DNA of 64,000 bases, from contig NZ_CP051488.1 in assembly GCF_014490785.1 (NCBI RefSeq), positions 2,108,001-2,172,000 of the forward strand, given 5' to 3'. This document shows, in pieces, positions 56,964 to 64,000 of the stretch. A program made the position numbers and the translations under genes. Each line of letters opens with the position of its first letter. The first letter of the stretch is position 1. The notes below the pieces were generated by a model. The model saw only the letters and a program-made list of their open reading frames with translations, ran no database searches and was not told the origin of the DNA. This DNA comes from Kosakonia sp. SMBL-WEM22. Its GTDB lineage: Bacteria; Pseudomonadota; Gammaproteobacteria; Enterobacterales; Enterobacteriaceae.

Positions 56964-56997
56964 GTCCGTCAATCATCACATTCATTAAGGGGATGTT

Positions 56998-57549
56998 ATG
57001 CAACAGAATATTCTGGATACCGAAGTTACCACCATTGATGGCGAAAAGAGCTCACTCAGCGCCTGGCGCGGCAAAGTGCTGTTAGTGGTTAACGTTGCGT
57101 CAAAATGTGGCCTGACGCCGCAGTACGAACAGCTGGAAAACCTGCAGAAAGCGTGGGAGGGGGAGGGTTTTAGCGTGCTGGGCTTCCCGTGCAACCAGTT
57201 CCTCGGCCAGGAGCCGGGCTCGGAAGAGGAGATCAAAACCTTCTGCAGCACCACCTATGGCGTGACTTTTCCGCTGTTCAGCAAAATTGATGTCAATGGC
57301 GACGCCCGCCATCCTCTCTATGAGAAACTGATCGCCGCCGCGCCAACAGCGCTCGCACCAGCGGACAGTGAATTCTACGAGCGTATGGTGAGTAAAGGGC
57401 GTGCGCCACAGGCACCGGGCGATATTTTGTGGAACTTCGAAAAATTCCTGATTGGCCGCGACGGCCAGGTGATTCAGCGTTTTTCACCCGATATGACGCC
57501 GGACGACCCGTTACTGGTCAACGCCATTAAGCAGGCCGTCTCGAAGTAA
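56998..57549 (+). CDS. btuE: Thioredoxin/glutathione peroxidase BtuE
   Basis: The product has 183 residues. The peroxidatic Cys is in [15 protein letters not shown]; the catalytic Gln and Trp motifs ([16 protein letters not shown]) are present. It is a Cys-type glutathione peroxidase homologue that uses mainly thioredoxin to reduce peroxides in E. coli, and is not needed for B12 transport despite its place in the operon. AAGGGGATGTT precedes the start. Its stop overlaps the btuD start by one base (TAATG). Confidence 0.97.
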   Translation: MQQNILDTEVTTIDGEKSSLSAWRGKVLLVVNVASKCGLTPQYEQLENLQKAWEGEGFSVLGFPCNQFLGQEPGSEEEIKTFCSTTYGVTFPLFSKIDVNGDARHPLYEKLIAAAPTALAPADSEFYERMVSKGRAPQAPGDILWNFEKFLIGRDGQVIQRFSPDMTPDDPLLVNAIKQAVSK

Positions 57550-58298
57550 TGTCGACGCTGATGCAGCTGCAGGACGTCGCTGAGCGGGGCAGGCTGGCGC
57601 CGATAAGCGTATCGCTGCCTTGCGGGCAGATCGTGCATCTTGTCGGGCCGAACGGGGCAGGCAAGAGCACGCTGCTCGCGCGTATCGCCGGGCTTTCCGG
57701 CGGGCCGGGTAAGATTACGTTTAACGGACAACCGCTTGAGCAGTGGCCGGCAACGGCGCTGGCCCGGCATCGCGCCTACCTGGCACAACAGCAGAGTGCG
57801 CCGTTTGCTATGCCAGTCTGGCACTACCTGTCGTTGCATCAGCCTGATAAAAGCCAGCACGCCCTGTTGGCAGACATTGCCGGTCAGCTCGGCCTTGAGG
57901 ATAAACTGGCACGGGCAACCAACCAGCTCTCCGGCGGCGAGTGGCAACGGGTACGCCTGGCGGCAGTAATTTTGCAGATCCATCCGCGGGGCAACGCTCA
58001 CGGGCAGCTGCTGTTACTGGATGAGCCAATGAGCAGCCTTGATGTAGCGCAGCAGGCGGCGCTGGATAGGGTGATTAGCGAACTGGTCAGCGCAGGCATC
58101 ACGGTGGTGATGAGTAGCCACGATCTGAACCATACGCTGCGCCAGGCGCATCACGTCTGGCTATTGCAGGCTGGAAGGTTAGTGGCGAGCGGTGAAAATG
58201 CGCAGGTGATGACACCTGCGCATCTGGCTGATGCCTACGGCATGGTTTTTCAGCAGGTTGAGGTGGAGGGCCACCGAATGCTGATCCCGACGGTGTGA
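57549..58298 (+). CDS. btuD: Vitamin B12 ABC transporter ATPase BtuD
   Basis: The product has 249 residues. Walker [10 protein letters not shown], signature LSGGEWQR, Walker [13 protein letters not shown] and the switch His (SSHDLNHT) are all intact. It energises BtuC for cobalamin uptake. Translation is coupled to btuE through the TAATG overlap. The protein is cytoplasmic and membrane-associated. Confidence 0.98.
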   Translation: MSTLMQLQDVAERGRLAPISVSLPCGQIVHLVGPNGAGKSTLLARIAGLSGGPGKITFNGQPLEQWPATALARHRAYLAQQQSAPFAMPVWHYLSLHQPDKSQHALLADIAGQLGLEDKLARATNQLSGGEWQRVRLAAVILQIHPRGNAHGQLLLLDEPMSSLDVAQQAALDRVISELVSAGITVVMSSHDLNHTLRQAHHVWLLQAGRLVASGENAQVMTPAHLADAYGMVFQQVEVEGHRMLIPTV

Positions 58299-58376
58299 CG
58301 CAATGGTGACTTGCCATAGCTCGCGCTCCCACTGTAGATTAATCCGATAAAAAGAGACAACGAGGCGTATTGCAGA

Positions 58377-58841
58377 ATGCGTATCTGGTTTTTACTGGCG
58401 GCGGCGCTTTTCCTTGCAGGATGTAGCTCCCATCGCGCCCCTCCGCCGAACCCAAGATTGTCGGACTCTATTACGGTCATCGCCAATCTGAACGATCAGC
58501 TCAGCGAATGGCGCGGCACGCCCTATCGCTATGGTGGCATGGCGCGTTCAGGCGTCGATTGCTCGGGCTTTGTGATGATGACCTTCCGCGATAAATTTGC
58601 GCTGCAACTACCGCGTGAGACGCGTCAGCAGGCGAAGCTCGGCACCGAGATCGATAAAGAGGATCTGTTGCCAGGCGATCTGGTGTTTTTCAAAACCGGC
58701 TCCGGTGATAGCGGGCTGCATGTCGGCATCTACGACACCGATAACGCCTTTATTCACGCCTCAACCAGCCGGGGGGTGATGCGCTCTTCGCTCGACAATG
58801 TCTACTGGCGTAAAAATTTTTGGCAGGCGCGACGTATCTGA
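58377..58841 (+). CDS. nlpC: NlpC, peptidoglycan endopeptidase-family lipoprotein
   Basis: The product has 154 residues. The signal peptide ends with lipobox LAGC (Cys16). The NlpC/P60 catalytic Cys is in SGVDCSGFVMMTF, and the His residues in SGLHVGIYDTD and AFIHAST. It is probably a periplasmic hydrolase acting on peptide stems. It follows btuD after 78 bases and ends before a terminator. Confidence 0.96.
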   Translation: MRIWFLLAAALFLAGCSSHRAPPPNPRLSDSITVIANLNDQLSEWRGTPYRYGGMARSGVDCSGFVMMTFRDKFALQLPRETRQQAKLGTEIDKEDLLPGDLVFFKTGSGDSGLHVGIYDTDNAFIHASTSRGVMRSSLDNVYWRKNFWQARRI

Positions 58842-58862
58842 CGCGGTGTCGACAGATAGAGC

Positions 58863-58900
58863 AAAAAAGGGAGCGCGCGTCATGCAGGCCTCCCTTTTTT
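58863..58900 (+). terminator. Rho-independent terminator of nlpC
   Basis: AAAAAAGGGAG and CTCCCTTTTTT form a stem that includes an A/T extension around a GC-rich loop, 21 bases after the nlpC stop. Confidence 0.88.
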
Positions 58901-59154
58901 GTTTCCGGACGCTGAACATTTTCATATAAACCAGGACGTTTCTACTAAATCGCAATTTTTAAATTAATTATGATTGTTCGCGACTCACCGCCAGGGGCAG
59001 GAGAATGCGTGAGCAAACGAATAACAACGGAGGGGAGGGTATAAAAATAGAACGGGAAAAAAATGAAGCCAATCTCATTAAAATCAGTAAACATGGAATA
59101 TCGTCAGACAGGTTTGTTAACGCCGGATTTATCCCATAATGCGGGGCTGGCAAA
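58901..59154. other. Gap between nlpC and ydiV
   Basis: No gene is supported. The gap is AT-rich and should carry the ydiV promoter, but no box pair stands out. The ydiV ATG is preceded by GGGGCTGGCAAA. Confidence 0.4.
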
Positions 59155-59868
59155 ATGATAGTTTCACTCGATTACAGCTATCACTCTGAGCTTTTATTGC
59201 TACCGGCAAGAGATGGTAACGGAATGCTTCAGGGTATCGAAATTATCGTTAACTTTGTTGGAAAGGACAGCACAGTCCGCGCCCCGACAGAGCTGGTTTT
59301 GCCACGCCTGACGGCAGCTGAAAAAGTAACGCTTTTTACTGAACAACTCGCCCTTATTGAAGCCTGCCAGCTCTTTTTAATTCAGCATCACCTTACCGCC
59401 TGGATTAATATTTCATCAGAAATAACCGAGCAATTACTGACGGATGAGACTTTGGCGGCGCAGGTCAGAAAATTCCCATGCCTCGAACTGGCCATCAATG
59501 AGAATTACCCAGATCTCAATAGTGGAAAAGAGAACAAACTTTTGTCTCTATTGGCGAAACAATATCCGCTGGTGCTGTGGAATTTTGGCGTTGGCGCAGC
59601 ATCAACCAAAGCAGTATTTGATGGGTTGTTTAAACGCGTCATGCTGGATAAAAACTTCATTCACCAAAGTATTTCTACGCTTGCTTTCGAACCCTTTATG
59701 CGCGCCATCATTTCCCAGGTCGAACCTTACTGCGAGACGGTGATGATTGCCGGCATTGATGACGAGCCGACGCTAAAACGCGCGAGCGCGTTTCAATTTA
59801 GCGCCATGCAAGGCGCACTCTGGCCAGCGGTTACCGCCGCCGAGTTGACGTCACTGATCCACCCATAG
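59155..59868 (+). CDS. ydiV: YdiV (RflP), anti-FlhDC EAL-like protein
   Basis: The product has 237 residues, matching E. coli YdiV in length. It has a degenerate EAL fold: the catalytic EAL/DDFG motifs are lost (for example LELAINENYPDLN and LWNFGVGAAST), so it should not cut c-di-GMP. Family knowledge: YdiV binds FlhD and sends FlhDC to ClpXP, repressing flagella in poor nutrients. Its presence with a chemoreceptor and an orphan flagellin in the same window is notable. Confidence 0.93.
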   Translation: MIVSLDYSYHSELLLLPARDGNGMLQGIEIIVNFVGKDSTVRAPTELVLPRLTAAEKVTLFTEQLALIEACQLFLIQHHLTAWINISSEITEQLLTDETLAAQVRKFPCLELAINENYPDLNSGKENKLLSLLAKQYPLVLWNFGVGAASTKAVFDGLFKRVMLDKNFIHQSISTLAFEPFMRAIISQVEPYCETVMIAGIDDEPTLKRASAFQFSAMQGALWPAVTAAELTSLIHP

Positions 59869-59881
59869 CCCCTGTGTTGCC

Positions 59882-59897
59882 CGGTGTTTAAACACCG
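59882..59897. repeat. Perfect 16-bp palindrome before selO
   Basis: CGGTGTTTAAACACCG is a perfect palindrome, 13 bases after the ydiV stop and 33 bases before the selO ATG. It may be an operator or a short hairpin; no match to a known regulator is recognised. Confidence 0.5.
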
Positions 59898-59930
59898 CGT
59901 TAGGTACTACACTAAAAGGCTGGAGGATCT

Positions 59931-61373
59931 ATGACCCTGACTTTTACCACTCGCTGGCGTGATGAACTGCCAGATTATTACACTGCGTTAAAACCTACCC
60001 CGTTAAGCAATGCGCGACTTATCTGGCACAATGGCCCGCTGGCAGAAACCCTCGGCGTGCCCGAGGCGCTATTTCACCCGGAAACTGGCGCTGGCGTCTG
60101 GGGGGGCGAAACGTTGCTGCCCGGCATGTCGCCGCTGGCGCAAGTCTATAGCGGCCATCAATTCGGTGTCTGGGCCGGGCAACTGGGCGACGGACGCGGC
60201 ATTCTGCTCGGTGAACAGCAACTGGCGGATGGCTCGACTCGCGACTGGCACCTGAAAGGGGCGGGGTTGACGCCATACTCCCGTATGGGCGACGGGCGCG
60301 CGGTGCTGCGCTCGACCATTCGCGAAAGCCTTGCTTCAGAGGCGATGCACTATCTCGGCATCTCCACCACCCGGGCGTTAAGCATTGTTACCAGCGATAC
60401 GCCGGTGATGCGCGAAACGCGCGAACAGGGTGCGATGCTGATGCGCATTGCGGAAAGCCATGTCCGTTTCGGCCATTTCGAACACTTCTACTATCGTCGT
60501 CAGCCTGAGAAAGTGCGCGAGCTGGCCGATTTCGTCATTCGCCATCACTGGCCGCATTTGCAGGAGGAGCCTGACCGCTACGTCGCCTGGTTCCGCGATG
60601 TAGTACGGCGTACCGCCGTGATGATTGCCCGCTGGCAGGCGGTTGGTTTTGCCCACGGTGTGATGAACACCGACAATATGTCGATCCTCGGTTTGACGAT
60701 GGATTATGGGCCGTATGGTTTTCTCGACGACTACAATCCGGCCTTTATCTGTAACCACTCTGATTACCAGGGGCGCTACAGTTTTGAGAATCAGCCAGTG
60801 GTCGCGCAGTGGAACCTGCAGCGCCTGGCGCAGTCACTGTCCCCGTTTATTGCCGTCGATGCCTTAAATGCGGCGCTGGATGGGTATCAGTCACAGTTGT
60901 TAACCGAGTATGGCAGCCTGATGCGCAGCAAACTCGGCCTGTTTGTGCCGCAGGAGGGGGATAACGAGATCCTTAACACGCTGTTTGCGCTGATGGCGCG
61001 GGAAGGGAGTGACTATACGCGCACCTTCCGCATGTTAAGCCATACCGAGCAGCAGAGTGCAGACTCGCCGCTGCGCGATGAGTTTATCGATCGCGGCGCG
61101 TTTGATAGCTGGTTCGCCACTTATCGTCAGCGTCTCCAGCAAGAAGGGATTGACGATGCGCAAAGACAGCAGCAGATGCAGAGCGTTAACCCGGCGGTAG
61201 TCTTGCGCAACTGGCTGGCGCAGCGCGCCATCGAAGCCGCAGAGCAGGGCGACATGGCAGAGCTGGAAAGGCTGCATGAGATCCTGCGTCAGCCCTTTAA
61301 CGATCGTAGCGACGACTATGCCCGCCGCCCGCCGGATTGGGGTAAACGGCTGGAAGTAAGCTGCTCCAGCTAG
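59931..61373 (+). CDS. selO: Protein adenylyltransferase SelO (YdiU)
   Basis: The product has 480 residues and follows GGAGG. SelO pseudokinase-fold motifs are present: [19 protein letters not shown], the [20 protein letters not shown] metal site, and the C-terminal KRLEVSCSS that carries the redox Cys (Sec in animals). It transfers AMP to Ser/Thr/Tyr of target proteins and is tied to S-glutathionylation and oxidative stress. It is convergent with hemP. Confidence 0.96.
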   Translation: MTLTFTTRWRDELPDYYTALKPTPLSNARLIWHNGPLAETLGVPEALFHPETGAGVWGGETLLPGMSPLAQVYSGHQFGVWAGQLGDGRGILLGEQQLADGSTRDWHLKGAGLTPYSRMGDGRAVLRSTIRESLASEAMHYLGISTTRALSIVTSDTPVMRETREQGAMLMRIAESHVRFGHFEHFYYRRQPEKVRELADFVIRHHWPHLQEEPDRYVAWFRDVVRRTAVMIARWQAVGFAHGVMNTDNMSILGLTMDYGPYGFLDDYNPAFICNHSDYQGRYSFENQPVVAQWNLQRLAQSLSPFIAVDALNAALDGYQSQLLTEYGSLMRSKLGLFVPQEGDNEILNTLFALMAREGSDYTRTFRMLSHTEQQSADSPLRDEFIDRGAFDSWFATYRQRLQQEGIDDAQRQQQMQSVNPAVVLRNWLAQRAIEAAEQGDMAELERLHEILRQPFNDRSDDYARRPPDWGKRLEVSCSS

Positions 61374-61374
61374 C

Positions 61375-61554
61375 TTATTTGGTAAGGATCAGCTTGCCGG
61401 CATGGGTTTCGCGCAGCAAATAGCGCTGCCCGTTATGCTCAATCACAACACGGCGCTGTTCACCGAGCAGCGCCTGGCTGGTGATGTGCCGATCGCTGGC
61501 GCGAATGTGATCAGGTTTTTCGGGCGGGCTGGCAGGTGTGGCGGGGCTATCCAT
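61375..61554 (-). CDS. hemP: HemP (YdiE), haemin uptake protein
   Basis: The ATG at 61554 ([20 protein letters not shown]) gives 59 residues; an upstream ATG at 61602 lies inside the Fur box and is unlikely. The HemP core is conserved ([20 protein letters not shown] and [15 protein letters not shown]). Family knowledge: HemP is a small cytoplasmic protein that raises haem receptor expression in some bacteria and is regulated by iron. Its stop lies one base from the convergent selO stop. Confidence 0.92.
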   Translation of the reverse strand: MDSPATPASPPEKPDHIRASDRHITSQALLGEQRRVVIEHNGQRYLLRETHAGKLILTK

Positions 61555-61583
61555 AGGCAAAATCGCGCTTAACGGTAAATCAA

Positions 61584-61602
61584 CAATGAGAATCATTATC
61601 AA
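61584..61602 (-). promoter_or_regulatory. Fur box of hemP
   Basis: Minus strand TTGATAATGATTCTCATTG is close to the 19-bp Fur consensus. It lies 30-48 bases upstream of the hemP ATG, indicating iron-Fur repression. Confidence 0.85.
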
Positions 61603-61696
61603 TAAACTGCACCATGAAGCAAGCGTGTTTCAGGGGGAACGTGCCGATCCCCCCAAAATCTGTAGGTAACACCTGCCTGATCGCAGGTGATCTGGC

Positions 61697-62743
61697 TTAA
61701 CCGCGCGTGGCGACGGCGGCGGCCAGTTTCTCCAGCAGCAGCAGGCTGTCATCCCAGCCGAGGCACGGGTCGGTGATCGATTGACCGTAGGTCAGCGGTT
61801 GCCCGGCAACGATCTTTTGCGTCCCCTCCTTAAGAAAACTCTCCGCCATCACACCGGCAATGGCGGTTGAACCATTGCGAATTTGCGCGCAGACGTCATC
61901 ACACACCTCAAGCTGGCGACGATGCTGCTTCTGACAGTTACCGTGGCTGAAGTCGACCACTAACTGCTCAGGCAGATCAAACTCCCGCAGCGTGTCGCCA
62001 GCGTTGGCGATATCCTGCGCGTAAAAATTGGGCTGCTTGCCGCCGCGCATAATGATATGGCCCCACGGATTTCCGCTGGTCTGGTAGACGGTCATCAAAC
62101 CGTTTTTATCCGGTGACAGGAACATGTGGCTGGCACGCGCAGCGCGGATCGCATCTACAGCGATACGGATGTTGCCATCGGTGCCGTTTTTAAAGCCCAC
62201 CGGGCAGGAGAGCGCAGAGGCCATCTCACGGTGGATCTGGCTTTCGGTGGTGCGTGCGCCGATAGCACCCCAGCTAATCAGGTCGGCAATAAATTGTCCG
62301 GTCACCATATCAAGAAACTCGGTGGCGGTCGGTACACCCAGCTCGTTAACCTGCAACAGCAGCCCGCGCGCCAGTTCAATACCGTGATTGACGCGATAGC
62401 TGCCGTTGAGATCGGGATCGGAGATCAGCCCCTTCCAGCCGACCACCGTGCGCGGTTTTTCAAAATAGGTGCGCATCACAATCTCTAACTGCGCCTGATG
62501 CTGCGTGCGCAGAGCTTGCAGGCGGCGGGCATACTCCATTGCCGCATCCAGGTCGTGAATCGAGCAGGGGCCGATAACCACCAGCAGGCGGCGATCTTCG
62601 CCGTTAAGGATTTTTTCAATACGTCGCCGCGAAGCGGTCACATGGGCGGCGACCTCCGGGCTGACAGGGTAGCGCTGCGCCAGCTCGGCCGGCGTCACCA
62701 GGCTATCAATACGCGCGGTGCGAAGTTCATCTGTTTTGTTCAT
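61697..62743 (-). CDS. aroH: DAHP synthase, tryptophan-sensitive AroH
   Basis: The start MNKTDELRTARIDSLVTPAE at 62743 gives 348 residues like E. coli; a frame extension to 62803 is not conserved. The type I DAHP synthase motifs are readable: GPCSIHD, KPRTVVGWKG, GARTTESQIHREMASALSCP, and DFSHGNCQKQHRRQ. It condenses phosphoenolpyruvate and erythrose-4-phosphate, the first step of the shikimate pathway. A TrpR operator 141-158 bases upstream marks it as the Trp-repressed isozyme rather than AroF or AroG. Confidence 0.97.
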   Translation of the reverse strand: MNKTDELRTARIDSLVTPAELAQRYPVSPEVAAHVTASRRRIEKILNGEDRRLLVVIGPCSIHDLDAAMEYARRLQALRTQHQAQLEIVMRTYFEKPRTVVGWKGLISDPDLNGSYRVNHGIELARGLLLQVNELGVPTATEFLDMVTGQFIADLISWGAIGARTTESQIHREMASALSCPVGFKNGTDGNIRIAVDAIRAARASHMFLSPDKNGLMTVYQTSGNPWGHIIMRGGKQPNFYAQDIANAGDTLREFDLPEQLVVDFSHGNCQKQHRRQLEVCDDVCAQIRNGSTAIAGVMAESFLKEGTQKIVAGQPLTYGQSITDPCLGWDDSLLLLEKLAAAVATRG

Positions 62744-62883
62744 TAAGCGTCTCAAAATTAGGGGCTTCAGCGGCAAAGGTGCCGGAAGTGATGCGCTCAC
62801 CATAAACCAATCGCGGCTGAAAACAAGCCTGGCACAGGGCGCAACACATCAGTAAAACGCATGATAACCCATAATGCATTCAT

Positions 62884-62901
62884 GTACTAGTATGTTAGTA
62901 C
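62884..62901 (-). promoter_or_regulatory. TrpR operator of aroH
   Basis: Minus strand GTACTAACATACTAGTAC matches the TrpR palindrome GTACTAGTTAACTAGTAC at 15 of 18 positions. It overlaps the last codons of ppsR and lies 141-158 bases upstream of aroH, implying a long aroH leader. aroH is a known TrpR target. Confidence 0.8.
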
Positions 62902-63728
62902 ATGCGGCGGCTTAATCCCATAATATCGAGCATTTTGGTGGCAATCTCCTCAACAGAGTAGTTGGTGCTGTTAAGGCAAGGGATCTGGTGGCGGCGGTAA
63001 AGCGCTTCCACTTCTGCTACTTCCATACGGCACTGACGTAATGACGCATAGCGGCTGTTTTCACGGCGCTCTTCGCGGATGGCAGCAAGGCGTTCAGGAT
63101 TAATGGTCAGACCAAAGAGTTTGTGCTGCAACGGCTTAAGCGCCGCAGGCAAACCAAGATTATCCATATCATCCGCAATAAAGGGGTAGTTGGCGGCGCG
63201 AATACCAAACTGCATCGCCAGGTAGAGGCTGGTGGGTGTTTTACCGCAGCGGGAGACGCCGAGCAGAATCACCTGCGCCTGATCAAGATTGCGCAACGAA
63301 ATACCATCATCATGCGCCAGCGTGTAATCAATGGCGGCAATACGCGCGTCATACTTGGTCAAATTTCCCGGCGTCAGGCCATGAGTACGATGGGCAATCG
63401 GTGTTGGGTCGAGTTTTAATTCTTGCTGCAACGGGGCCACCAGTGCCTGCACGATATCCTGACAAAACCCCTCGCTTTGCAAAATAATGGCGCGTATTTC
63501 CGGTAACACAATCGAGTAGAAGACCAGCGGGCGATTGCCGGTTTGCTGATAGAGCGCATCTATCTGCTCCTTGACTGCGCGGGCGCGGCTCTCGTTTTCA
63601 ACAAAGGGGAGTGTGATGCTGCTGACGGCAACCGGAAATTGCGACATCACCGCATGGCCTAATACTTCAGCGGTGATAGCGGTTCCATCAGAAATATAAA
63701 ACACGTGACGATCGACTGCGTTGTCCAT
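62895..63728 (-). CDS. ppsR: PEP synthetase regulatory protein PpsR (YdiA)
   Basis: The start [20 protein letters not shown] at 63728 follows AGGATGGG and gives 277 residues like E. coli; the frame extends nine codons further. The DUF299 P-loop is [11 protein letters not shown] near residue 151. The bifunctional enzyme uses ADP to phosphorylate and phosphate to dephosphorylate a Thr of PEP synthase, switching it off and on. ppsA itself would begin beyond the right edge. The last codons overlap the aroH TrpR operator. Confidence 0.97.
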   Translation of the reverse strand: MDNAVDRHVFYISDGTAITAEVLGHAVMSQFPVAVSSITLPFVENESRARAVKEQIDALYQQTGNRPLVFYSIVLPEIRAIILQSEGFCQDIVQALVAPLQQELKLDPTPIAHRTHGLTPGNLTKYDARIAAIDYTLAHDDGISLRNLDQAQVILLGVSRCGKTPTSLYLAMQFGIRAANYPFIADDMDNLGLPAALKPLQHKLFGLTINPERLAAIREERRENSRYASLRQCRMEVAEVEALYRRHQIPCLNSTNYSVEEIATKMLDIMGLSRRMY

Positions 63729-64000
63729 TAATCCCATCCTGAATGTGATGCGCAATTATCTGAAAGCTTAAATTAAAAAGCCTGCCACTGCGTATAACCT
63801 TTATCTCATTTTAAAATGAAATACGGTTTTTATTTTTAATGAACTGTATGGTTCATTTTAAGCACCCGGAAGAGGCAGGGTAATGAGAATTAACCTGGCC
63901 ACCATTTATTGATGGGTATCTGTCCGAAAAACCAGAAAGGCTAATTGCTTACACGATTCACCGTTTTTTCAACGCAATTTATTATGCCAGGATAAAAAAA
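63729..64000. promoter_or_regulatory. Intergenic region between ppsR and the expected ppsA
   Basis: No gene is seen up to the window edge. An inverted repeat AATGAAC-TGTATG-GTTCATT (63838-63857) and a 12-bp palindrome CATTTTAAAATG (63807-63818) stand out and may be regulator sites for ppsA. A clear Cra box, expected for ppsA in E. coli, was not found by eye. Confidence 0.45.

Overview
The window is chromosomal DNA from a member of the Enterobacteriaceae, close to Escherichia but not Escherichia itself. Most proteins match E. coli K-12 products over full length. Gene order follows one continuous K-12 block, read here from yeaH to the ppsR/ppsA intergenic region. Differences from K-12 (a class A acid phosphatase beside selD, a lone kduD beside yniC, a fumD homologue and an orphan flagellin near thrS) suggest an Enterobacter/Kosakonia/Klebsiella-type relative. 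The genus cannot be fixed from the sequence alone.

Layout. 1-664: 5' part of a chemoreceptor gene on the minus strand with a FliA-type promoter. 665-3580: AT-richer accessory stretch with a GNAT acetyltransferase, two unknown genes and a possible 45-codon ORF. 3581-6858: yeaH-yeaG stress kinase operon behind a sigma-54 promoter. 7293-12053: mipA, yeaE, yeaD, gapA, msrB, yeaC. 12060-12561: first REP/BIME array. 12562-16150: pncA, ansA, sppA. 16313-20959: ydjA, phoC, selD-topB. 20972-21370: second REP array. 21381-24439: gdhA, ynjH, nudG, xthA. 24873-30913: the astCADBE arginine catabolic operon with a sigma-54 promoter. 31223-37811: spy, ves, cho, nadE, osmE, katE, cedA. 37857-44654: tcyP, ydjM, kduD, yniC, yniB, yniA, ydiZ, pfkB. 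44941-48372: ydiY, a small secreted protein, an orphan flagellin with its own FliA promoter, fumD and a 40-residue membrane peptide. 48741-55881: the translation cluster thrS-infC-rpmI-rplT-pheM-pheS-pheT-ihfA. 55983-58841: btuC-btuE-btuD-nlpC. 59155-63728: ydiV, selO, hemP, aroH, ppsR, then the intergenic region in front of ppsA.

Regulation visible in the DNA: sigma-54 -24/-12 elements before yeaG and astC; FliA elements before the chemoreceptor and the flagellin; LexA boxes before cho and ydjM; a Fur box before hemP; a TrpR operator before aroH; a CRP palindrome between gapA and msrB; an anticodon-like ThrRS operator before thrS; the AUU start of infC; and the pheM attenuator before pheST.

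The least explained parts are the accessory stretch 1143-3580, the orphan flagellin with a large replaced central domain (46307-47752), and the two short genes beside it (45942-46145 and 48250-48372).
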